Below are positions 1 to 6,229 of a stretch of 13,131 nt of DNA, piece by piece. Both the position numbers and the translations under genes were made by a program. Below the pieces are notes generated by a model. The model did no database searches, was not told where the DNA came from, and worked only from the letters and a program-made list of their open reading frames with translations. The stretch comes from JAGTRP01 sp050259815 (GTDB lineage Bacteria; Pseudomonadota; Gammaproteobacteria; Burkholderiales; Rhodocyclaceae), in the NCBI GenBank assembly GCA_050259815.1, contig JBLNBI010000252.1, positions 1 through 13,131 of the forward strand, read 5' to 3'. Every line of letters begins with the position of its first letter. Positions within the stretch are counted from its first letter, which is position 1.

Positions 1-2440
1 TGTTCACCGAGATGATGGCGTCGATGGCGATGTCGAGGATGCCGAAGAAACGGGCCCGGGCCTCCGCCATCGCTTCCTCGGCCCGCTTGCGCGCGGTGAT
101 GTCGGTGGCGATCCCGCACACCGCGTAGATCCGGCCGTGGGCATCCCGGAGAGGGAATTTGACGGTCAGGTAGGTATGCACCCCCTCCAGCCCCGGGGCG
201 GTCTCCTCCACTTGCAGCGACCTGCCCTCCGCCAGCACTTGCCGGTCGGCCCGGACGAAGCCATCGGCCAATTCGGCAGGGAAAATGTCGTAGTCGGTCT
301 TGCCCCTGGCCGCTTCCCTCCCCACGTGGAAGGTTTCCTCGAAGAGCCGGTTGATCAGGATGTAGCGCCCGCCCGTGTCCTTCATGAAGATTGCCGCCGG
401 AGCGTTGTCGATGATGGCATCAAGGCGTCCCTCGCTTTCCCGTAGGGCGTCGGCCAGGGCCGCCAGCTTGCGCGACTGCTCCTCCAACTGATGGCTGTAG
501 GCGATGGCATGGGAGGTTTCCTCGACGATGCGCATCACCTCCTGGCTGCTCACCGGCGCCTGCTTCACCACGCTGTCGATCAGGATGCGCGCCGAGGGCG
601 CGCCGACCGCACCGGCCAACAGCTTCTCGACCCGGCCCACCAGTTCCGCATCCGGGCCCAGAGCCCGCCAGTCGGCCAGGCCGCGCTCCCGGGCGAAGCC
701 GGCCAGAGTCGTGTCGGCGTATTCCCGGCCGAGGAAGCGCGCCAGCAGCCCGTGCAATTCCAGGGCCGAGGCTTCCCTATCCTGGACATCTTCCCCGGGC
801 CAGTCCGCCCCCAGGACATCGACGAAGCGGGCGGCATCCTTCTCTTCCGCGGGGGTCGGCGGCCTAGCCAGGGAAACCCCGATGTAGGCCACGGCATTGG
901 CCAGGAGGCTCCAGAACAGGCCGTGGCTGATCCGGTCCATTCCTTCCAGTCCGAATAGGGCCAAGGGTTTCAGCCAAGCCAGCCCAAAGGCGCCCTCGCG
1001 GACCAGGTGAGTCGGCAGCCAGCCAACATTGACGAAGGCCGGCAGGAGAAGGGTATAGCCCCACCCCAGGAAACCCAGCGTCAGTCCCGCCAGGGCGCCG
1101 CGGCGGTTGCCCTGGCGCCAGAACATGCCTCCCAGCACCGCCGGGGCGAACTGGGCTACCGCCACGAAGGAGGTCAGCCCGATTTCCACCAGCCCATAGA
1201 GGCTGCCAACCAAGCGCAGATAGGCATAGGCCAGGGCCAGCAGCAACAGGGTCAGGCAACGGCGCAGGTACAGCACCAGCCGGCCGCCCTGCCTGGAGGA
1301 GAGGGTGCGGATCCAGCCCAGGCGCAGCAGTGCCGGCAGAAGCAGGTTGTTGCAGGCCATGATGCTCAGCGTCAGGGTTGTGACCACGGCATAGGCTATG
1401 GCGGCCGACAATCCGCCGATGAAGACCAGCAGGGCCAGCCACGGCGGGCCGAAGGCCATGGGCAGGGCGAGCACAAAGGTGTCAGGATGGACCGATCCGG
1501 GCGAAAAGCGCATCAGCCCGGCAAAGGCCGCCGGAATCACGAACAGGTTGATGGCCAGGAGGTAGAGGGGAAACAGCCACACCGCCCGATCGAGGTGGTG
1601 CTCGTCCCGGTTCTCGATGACGGCCATGTGGAATTGGGACGGCAGAAGGATCACCGCCAGGACCGACAGGAAGATCAGGCCGAACCAGCGGCCGTAGGGC
1701 AGGAATTCCCCGCCGATGGAGATGAGCTGCCTATACTGGGGCAGCTTCGCCGCCGCCTGGGCGAAGAGGTCGCCGGGGCCGTCGTACAGGGAAAAGGTGA
1801 CGAACATCCCCACGGCGAGGAAGGCCGCCAGCTTGACCAGGGACTCGGCGGCGACCGCCGCCACCAGCCCGTCGTGGCGTTCGGAGGGGGACAGGTGGCG
1901 GGTGCCGAACAGGATGGCGAAGAAAGCCATCAGGAAGGCGGCATAAAATCCGGTGTCCCGAAGGATGGGCACGGAGGCCTGATCCGATGAGTGACCGCCC
2001 GTCAGCATCAGGAATGAGGCGGAAATGGCCTTCAACTGGAGGGCCAGGTAAGGCACCAGGCCGACCACCGCGACCAGGGCGAGGACCGCGCCCACCAGGG
2101 CGCTTCTGCCGTAGCGGCTTGCCGCCAAGTCGGCGATGGAGGTGATGTGATGGCGCCGCGCCGCGCGCACCATCTTGCGCAACACCACGACCCACAGCAG
2201 CACCGCCAGGGTCGCCCCCACTTCGGGGGTCAGGAAGACGACACCGCTTTGGGCAGCCTGTCCGGCGCTGCCGTAGAAGGTCCATGCCGTGGCATAGACG
2301 CACAGGGAAAGGGAATAGATATAGGCGTTGGCCGGCAGGCCGCGACCGCGCTCGCCCTGCCGGTCAACCCACCAGGCGAGGACGAAGAGGCTGCCGATAT
2401 AGGCCAGGCAGGCGGCAATGGCGGTGGTTTCGCCGATCAC
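1..2440 (-). CDS. SSS-family transporter-fused PAS sensor protein, probably a histidine kinase (C-terminus outside window)
   Basis: An open frame runs from a GTG at 2440 to the window edge, giving 813 residues with no stop. Residues 1 to about 530 are strongly hydrophobic with about a dozen membrane segments and match the sodium:solute symporter fold (early AYIYSLSLCVYATAWTFYGS, later PSQFHMAVIENRDEHHL). Residues about 550-625 look like the STAC linker domain of such sensors. A helical stretch (VMRIVEETSHAIAYS, then LEEQSRKLAALADALRES) leads into a PAS domain at about 665-780, ending GIATDITARKRAEEAM, and a second PAS starts near 796. This order is that of CbrA/NahK-type sensors, in which the transporter part senses or carries a solute and a kinase follows. 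The kinase domain is not in the window, so kinase activity is inferred. The start overlaps the stop of the upstream small gene (GTGA), which implies coupled translation. The substrate is unknown. Confidence 0.88.
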   Translation of the reverse strand, partial: MIGETTAIAACLAYIGSLFVLAWWVDRQGERGRGLPANAYIYSLSLCVYATAWTFYGSAGQAAQSGVVFLTPEVGATLAVLLWVVVLRKMVRAARRHHITSIADLAASRYGRSALVGAVLALVAVVGLVPYLALQLKAISASFLMLTGGHSSDQASVPILRDTGFYAAFLMAFFAILFGTRHLSPSERHDGLVAAVAAESLVKLAAFLAVGMFVTFSLYDGPGDLFAQAAAKLPQYRQLISIGGEFLPYGRWFGLIFLSVLAVILLPSQFHMAVIENRDEHHLDRAVWLFPLYLLAINLFVIPAAFAGLMRFSPGSVHPDTFVLALPMAFGPPWLALLVFIGGLSAAIAYAVVTTLTLSIMACNNLLLPALLRLGWIRTLSSRQGGRLVLYLRRCLTLLLLALAYAYLRLVGSLYGLVEIGLTSFVAVAQFAPAVLGGMFWRQGNRRGALAGLTLGFLGWGYTLLLPAFVNVGWLPTHLVREGAFGLAWLKPLALFGLEGMDRISHGLFWSLLANAVAYIGVSLARPPTPAEEKDAARFVDVLGADWPGEDVQDREASALELHGLLARFLGREYADTTLAGFARERGLADWRALGPDAELVGRVEKLLAGAVGAPSARILIDSVVKQAPVSSQEVMRIVEETSHAIAYSHQLEEQSRKLAALADALRESEGRLDAIIDNAPAAIFMKDTGGRYILINRLFEETFHVGREAARGKTDYDIFPAELADGFVRADRQVLAEGRSLQVEETAPGLEGVHTYLTVKFPLRDAHGRIYAVCGIATDITARKRAEEAMAEARARFFGILDIAIDAIISVN

Positions 2441-2649
2441 CGTTCCCCGCCCCTCTCCCGGCGTCCGACGGCAAGGGCGGTCAAGGCAACGATGGCAGCC
2501 CAGGCGCCGTAGAGATAGGCATACAACAGTGGAATTCCGAAGACCACCGCATCCCGGCTGAAAAGCGAGATTACCGGGTAGTTCAGGGCAATGCCGGCCA
2601 GGGTGAACAGGGCGGCCAGGCGGGAATTCCGCAACGAGCGCTTGGACAT
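2437..2649 (-). CDS. Small two-helix membrane protein coupled to the SSS-type sensor
   Basis: This 70-residue protein has a basic N-terminus (MSKRSLRNSR), a hydrophobic helix at about residues 10-30 with the motif LNYPVISLF, a second helix at about 40-61 (LYAYLYGAWAAIVALTALAV), and a charged tail RRERGGER. Two-helix proteins of this size often sit directly upstream of sodium:solute symporter genes as small partner subunits. Here its TGA overlaps the GTG of the sensor gene, so the two are almost certainly cotranslated. I cannot assign it to a named family with certainty. A role as accessory subunit or stabiliser of the SSS domain is inference from layout. The ATG at 2649 lacks a strong ribosome binding site. 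Confidence 0.75.
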   Translation of the reverse strand: MSKRSLRNSRLAALFTLAGIALNYPVISLFSRDAVVFGIPLLYAYLYGAWAAIVALTALAVGRRERGGER

Positions 2650-2854
2650 GATGCCGGCCCGGAGGGTGGTGAATACGATATGGGGAATTTAGGCAGTGCC
2701 ATCCCCTTTTTGTTGCATCCGGGGGGCAAAGCCCGGCACTCGCAGCGAGAGGGCTACAAGCGCCGCATGTTCGGTCCTGGCACCCCCTAAAAGGAGCTTA
2801 TGAATCAGGGACGGTAGGGCGAGAATGAACTGAAGGCGCCTGAGTCGAAGAGCT
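2650..2854. other. Intergenic region between divergent units, with a five-codon mini-ORF
   Basis: These 205 bases separate the minus-strand sensor unit from the plus-strand receiver/phytochrome module and should carry divergent promoters. No clear sigma-70 or sigma-54 promoter could be picked by eye. One detail stands out: AAAAGGAGC at about 2789-2797 is an excellent ribosome binding site followed at once by an ATG at 2800, but that frame stops after five codons (MNQGR). It may be the remains of a lost gene start or a leader peptide. Confidence 0.4.
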
Positions 2855-3332
2855 ATGAGAACCTTGGTTTCAGCTTCCATTTCCAACTCCATGGCTGTCA
2901 CCCATCTGCTGCTGGCAGTAGATGCCCTTGAGTATGCCCAAGCTGTTGCTGATAGCTTCAAGCAAGTATCGGAGGCAGTTTCGGTGCGCTGGACTAATTC
3001 TGCTCAGGAATGTCTGGATACCCTCCGGGTGCATAAAGAAGAAGGTGGCGTGCCCCCCCCCGGACCTCCTGATCCTTGGCCTGGAGAAATCAGACCGCTC
3101 AAGCTTGGATATCCTGAAGGCTATCCGTGAAGACGGGGGGTTGAGGAAATTACCTGTTGTTATTGTGTCTTGGAGTGACGACGAGGCTCTCATCCGATCC
3201 TTTTATGAGCATCGGTGCAATACCTACGTTCAAAGCTGCGAGGACCAAGTTGAGATGTTGAGGAAGGTGAGGACGGTTTGCGACTACTGGTTAACGGTAG
3301 CTACCTTGCCGTCCAAGGCCCTAGGGTTATAG
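2855..3332 (+). pseudogene. Rcp1/CheY-like single-domain receiver, frameshifted at a C9 run and lacking key residues
   Basis: Two overlapping frames carry the two halves of one receiver domain. The first frame gives THLLLAVDALEYAQAVADSF and on to HKEEGGVPPP. The second resumes with PPPDLLILGLEKSDRSSLDI and ends YWLTVATLPSKALGL. They join exactly at a run of nine C's (3053-3061). With eight C's, one frame from the ATG at 2891 to the TAG at 3330-3332 would encode 146 residues, the usual length of phytochrome-associated Rcp1-type regulators, whose typical ending (WLTVATLP) is present. As it stands, the first frame stops at 3130. The domain is also degenerate: the phospho-acceptor Asp after PDLLIL is Gly, the conserved Lys near the end is Gln (NTYVQS), and the acidic pair is reduced to one Asp. 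Start is uncertain (2855 or 2891; neither has a strong RBS). It precedes the phytochrome gene by 90 bp and probably belongs with it. It could be a decayed gene, a phase-variable pseudo-receiver or a sequencing indel. Confidence 0.75.
3053..3061 (+). repeat. Nine-C homopolymer at the frameshift point
   Basis: Nine consecutive C's lie inside the receiver gene, exactly where the reading frame of the conserved protein switches. Loss of one C restores the full domain. Such tracts are prone to replication slippage and to sequencing or assembly error, so the on/off state may differ between cells or reads. Confidence 0.85.
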
Positions 3333-3370
3333 AAAGTCTTCCGAAAACTTGTTTACGAGAAGGGCACATA

Positions 3371-3392
3371 GACCCATTTCTGACCCATTTCT
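3371..3392 (+). repeat. Tandem 11-bp direct repeat upstream of the phytochrome gene
   Basis: GACCCATTTCT occurs twice in immediate succession in the 90-bp gap between the receiver and the phytochrome gene, ending about 30 bp before the ATG at 3423. The 11-bp period is close to one helical turn, so both copies would face the same side of the DNA. This is compatible with a direct-repeat operator, or with a chance duplication. No confident promoter boxes were recognised around it. Confidence 0.5.
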
Positions 3393-3422
3393 GCATTCCT
3401 TCTGTCCAAGCCTCTCATAGGC

Positions 3423-4910
3423 ATGACTTCCGATGAGTCAGTTATGGATAAGAATTTCTTCGCACAATGCGAGCGGGAGCAACTCCATCTCTCTGGCGCC
3501 GTCCAGGCCCACGGCACACTATTGATGGTGGATAGCCATGGTCGGATCAGCCATGCGGCGAGCAATGTAGCTGATTTTCTCGGCGCCCCTCCTGCACACT
3601 GGGTCGGACAGCCGCTGCCGGCAGAATTGGCTCCCTTGGTGGCTGATCTAGCTTCGGGCCCCGGGAGCCGCAAGAACTGGGTAGGGGCCGTGGACAGGGG
3701 AGCGGGCCTCCTCGATGTGGTGGTAAGCCGGGGGGAGGCAAGGAAAGTAGCGATCGAGCTGACCCCCCACCAGGCGGATTCCACCGGTGGAATTGCGCCG
3801 GACCGTATTCGGCCATCGCCCCCCCTGCGTAGCGATGAAGCGCTGGCCGCCGCCAGGGAGGCGCTTACCGAGCGTATTGCCGGACTTACCGGCTTCCAGC
3901 GGGTGATGTATTACGCCTTTCGCGAGGATGGCGACGGAGAGGTAATTGCCGAAACTCGCCGTGACGAGGCATACGGCAGTTACCTCGGGCTGCGCTTTCC
4001 CGCCAGTGATATTCCCGAAATTGCTCGCAGGCTTTATCTGAAGAACCCCTGGCGCCTAATCCCCGACGCTCAGGCCGAACCGGTGGCCCTCAAAGGGAGG
4101 GATGCCCATACGCCGGATTTGACTTGGTCCGACCTACGGAGCGTTTCGCTGGTACACCGGGTGTATCTCGCCAACATGGGGGTGCGGGCGTCCCTCTCCT
4201 TTCCTGTCGTAATTGACGGCGCCCTAGCCGCGCTTATCGCAGCCCACCACCGAGAAGTCAGGCAAGTTCCCCTGGCGGTGCTCGAACACGCCGAAGCCCT
4301 GGTTCGCGCCCATGCCTTGGCCGTTTCGGCCTACCAGTCGGCACAGTATTCGCGCCTGGTTTCAAGGCTCTCGCGGCGGTTCGAGGATATCCAGGCTCTC
4401 ATTCGGCCCCATGGCCGGCTGATTTCCTCCTGGCCGCAATTCGCCTCCTGGTTGATGGGGGAATTCTTGGCCGACGGCGCCACTCTGTGCATTGATGAAA
4501 CAAGCCTGGGGGCCGGCCATAGCTTTGAACCGGCGGCTCTGTCGGCATCTGATGCCTGGTTCCGCAAGAAGCATGGGGATTTGGTATGGGCCAGTGACAA
4601 CCTGTCCCACCAAGTGCCCGACTATCCCCAGTCCGAGATTGCCGGAGCATTGGCCCTCCAGGTTGTTTCGGGTGATGGATCAAGCTTGCGTCTTTATCTG
4701 ACCCGAACCGAGTACATCCATAAGGTAGCCTGGGGCGGCAATCCGGAAAAGCCGGTGGAAATCCACAACGGCATCCTCAATATCGCGCCCCGGCGCTCCT
4801 TCGAGAAGTGGGTGGAAAAACGTCGTGGCTACAGCCGCAGTTGGGACAACCAAGCCTGTCTTCTGGCCCTCTCGCTGGCTGAGTTGCTGCATCGCGAATT
4901 CCATTCTTGA
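3423..4910 (+). CDS. bphP: Bacteriophytochrome photosensory core (PAS-GAF-PHY) without output domain
   Basis: Bacteriophytochromes covalently bind biliverdin and switch between red and far-red absorbing forms. The N-terminal PAS carries the chromophore-binding Cys16 in its usual setting (FFAQCEREQLHLSGAVQAHG). The GAF domain (about 130-300) has PASDIP with Asp196, and His245 and His275 (VHRVYLANMGVRAS, AAHH), spaced as the chromophore-contacting histidines of known family members. The PHY domain (about 315-495) has the tongue with WGGNPEKP at 437-444 and PRRSF at 456-460. All photochemical motifs are therefore present. The protein ends at residue 495, just after the PHY domain, whereas family members usually run past 700 residues with HisKA and HATPase domains. 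No kinase remnant follows because bphO begins at once. The start is ATG 3423; ATG 3444 is an alternative that keeps Cys16. It probably forms one operon with bphO. Confidence 0.93.
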   Translation: MTSDESVMDKNFFAQCEREQLHLSGAVQAHGTLLMVDSHGRISHAASNVADFLGAPPAHWVGQPLPAELAPLVADLASGPGSRKNWVGAVDRGAGLLDVVVSRGEARKVAIELTPHQADSTGGIAPDRIRPSPPLRSDEALAAAREALTERIAGLTGFQRVMYYAFREDGDGEVIAETRRDEAYGSYLGLRFPASDIPEIARRLYLKNPWRLIPDAQAEPVALKGRDAHTPDLTWSDLRSVSLVHRVYLANMGVRASLSFPVVIDGALAALIAAHHREVRQVPLAVLEHAEALVRAHALAVSAYQSAQYSRLVSRLSRRFEDIQALIRPHGRLISSWPQFASWLMGEFLADGATLCIDETSLGAGHSFEPAALSASDAWFRKKHGDLVWASDNLSHQVPDYPQSEIAGALALQVVSGDGSSLRLYLTRTEYIHKVAWGGNPEKPVEIHNGILNIAPRRSFEKWVEKRRGYSRSWDNQACLLALSLAELLHREFHS

Positions 4911-4924
4911 GCATGCACTCCGAT

Positions 4925-4930
4925 AAGGGA
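4925..4930 (+). promoter_or_regulatory. Ribosome binding site favouring the GTG start of bphO
   Basis: AAGGGA lies six bases before GTG 4937. The in-frame TTG 4907, ATG 4913 and ATG 4964 have no comparable site, so GTG 4937 is the best start for the heme oxygenase. Confidence 0.55.
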
Positions 4931-4936
4931 ACGGAA

Positions 4937-5638
4937 GTGTCTGAGCAATATGTTGGGCCAGCAATGAATGGGGATTTACACACCCGGTTAAGGGAAGCGA
5001 CCAAGGCGTTGCACCACGACATCGATCATCACCCCTTGCTGGTGCCCCTGGTAGGAGGCGACCTGCAGCGCGTCCAGTACGGACATGCCCTGGTAGCGCT
5101 TCATGGCATCTACGCCGCTTTGGAGGAAGCAGTATCCGATACGGCCGTAAATGCCGGATTCGATTATGTCGAACGACGCAAGCTACCGGCCATTGAGGCC
5201 GACCTTCGCGAGTTGGGCCTCGATGTCCGACCGTGCAAGATAGTAGTGTCGCCTCCTAGTGATATTGCAGCGCTGATCGGCATGCTCTATCCCATTGAAG
5301 GCTCGACCTTGGGGGCTCAAGTGATTTGCCGGCATCTCGCCAAAAAATCTCCCGGTATATTGCCTCTGCGCCATTTCACAGGCTATGGCGAAGCAACTTG
5401 GACTCGTTGGCAGCTCTTCTGGGACTTCGCTAAGCGGGTTTGCCCTGCCGAGGCCGCTGATGACGCATGTTCGGCTGCCGTCTTGACCTTCCTGGCCATA
5501 AAGCAGCATCTGGACGATGTTCACAACGAACTGGTCGCAACTCGGCCATCGTTAGAATTCAAGACTGGCTTTAACGAAAAGCAACCTATGGACCGGGCGG
5601 AAGGAGTGCACCGCTCCGGGTTTAACAGACGCCTATGA
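4937..5638 (+). CDS. bphO: Biliverdin-forming heme oxygenase (BphO)
   Basis: Heme oxygenase cleaves heme to biliverdin, CO and iron, and biliverdin is the chromophore of the phytochrome encoded just upstream. From GTG 4937 the protein has 233 residues. The N-terminus has LHTRLREATKALHHDID, with His26/His27 at the position of the proximal heme ligand. The distal helix is seen in YPIEGSTLGAQVICRHL (Gly122, Gly126), as in BphO proteins. FTGYGEATWTRWQLFWDFA matches the family's later region. The last roughly 25 residues (EKQPMDRAEGVHRSGFNRRL) extend beyond the usual core and look unstructured. The gene begins 26 bp after the bphP stop, so the two are very likely cotranscribed. An upstream in-frame TTG overlaps the bphP stop codon, but the RBS favours 4937. 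Confidence 0.92.
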   Translation: MSEQYVGPAMNGDLHTRLREATKALHHDIDHHPLLVPLVGGDLQRVQYGHALVALHGIYAALEEAVSDTAVNAGFDYVERRKLPAIEADLRELGLDVRPCKIVVSPPSDIAALIGMLYPIEGSTLGAQVICRHLAKKSPGILPLRHFTGYGEATWTRWQLFWDFAKRVCPAEAADDACSAAVLTFLAIKQHLDDVHNELVATRPSLEFKTGFNEKQPMDRAEGVHRSGFNRRL

Positions 5639-6152
5639 CTGCTAGCTGTGCCAGGAGTACGAACCGATAGGGAGACTCGTTAAATGTCCGGCTCCTATTC
5701 ATCAGCAGACATATGCAAATGGCAAATAGAATTTCCGCTTCGGGTCGTGGCTGTCCGTCACCCCTCAAGAGAGCGTGACCGCTTCCGGGGTCGAGCGGCC
5801 GTCCAACCGCCAGACGACTGAGAATCGGTTGTCGATAGCCGGAGCCGAGATCATGGAAGGCAAGGGGCCCGCCCCCCGCCACGACGGTGCCGTGCGTGTT
5901 ATGCAGGCGCTGGAATCCTACGGGAAATACTTCCAGCATCCCAACTGGAAAGCCGCCCGCGCCGAGCGCAGACAGCATCCGGAGCAGCGATGAGCGAGCT
6001 GGTCATCAACTCTGTCTATGCGGTTGAACTCGGCAGTGGCGAACTGCGCTACTGGCAGTATCTCGGCCCGGATAGCCGACGACTGATCTGGTGGCTCGAT
6101 ACCGAAACGAAGCAGGAATTCAACGAGGCAAGCCTTGCGTACCCATGGTCGA
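5639..6152 (+). other. Degraded region with short ORFs between bphO and the antiporter gene
   Basis: This 514-bp stretch contains no full-length gene. It holds a 45-codon frame from ATG 5684 to 5821 with a GGGAG about ten bases upstream (starting MSGSYSSADICKWQIEF), then the two coupled ORFs at 5775-5993 and 5990-6229. None is recognisable as a whole protein, and base composition changes sharply at about 6150, where the high-GC antiporter gene starts. It is best read as the remains of an inserted element or of lost genes. No terminal inverted repeats were found by eye. Confidence 0.45.
5775..5993 (+). CDS. Hypothetical small ORF, possibly the 3' remnant of a longer gene
   Basis: A GTG-started frame of 72 residues ends in a basic, charged tail (SYGKYFQHPNWKAARAERRQ). 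Its TGA overlaps the ATG of the next ORF (ATGA), which is typical of genuinely coupled genes and is the main reason to list it. Its first part overlaps another short frame and is probably not natural coding sequence. I recognise no family. It might be the tail of an element-encoded gene preceding a transposase, but this is speculation. Confidence 0.3.
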   Translation: MTASGVERPSNRQTTENRLSIAGAEIMEGKGPAPRHDGAVRVMQALESYGKYFQHPNWKAARAERRQHPEQR

Positions 6153-6229
6153 TCAAGGGGCGGCATCCCCCTGGAAGCGACCCAGGATGTGCCTTGCCAT
6201 GCCCAGGGCCAGTTCATGCTCCCCCATGA
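5990..6229 (+). pseudogene. Truncated ORF, N-terminus resembling that of Tn7-like (TnsB/TniA) transposases
   Basis: The frame starts with ATG 5990, coupled to the preceding ORF. The first 50 or so residues (SELVINSVYAVELGSGELRY, then RRLIWWLDTETKQEFNEASL) look like a small beta-rich N-terminal domain. The pattern, 'V-Y-x-V, then a line about rewriting or decoding, then a D/E-rich strand', recalls the N-termini of TnsB/TniA-type DDE transposases. From about 6150 the frame runs antisense into the 3' end of the antiporter gene and yields proline-rich nonsense up to its stop. So the coding part is cut at the junction. The family assignment is a weak inference from overall feel rather than from a catalytic motif; no DDE residues are present. 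Confidence 0.3.

Noticed and set aside
1007..1990. A 327-codon plus-strand frame
   Set aside because: It is antisense to the sodium:solute symporter domain of the sensor gene, with low-complexity Gln/Gly/Arg composition and no recognisable motif.
2689..2961. A 90-codon minus-strand frame across the intergenic region
   Set aside because: It overlaps the start of the receiver gene, has no clear RBS and no family resemblance.
5601..5640. Possible terminator after bphO
   Set aside because: A short imperfect stem (GGAG/CTCC) lacks a T-run and lies within the coding end of the gene.
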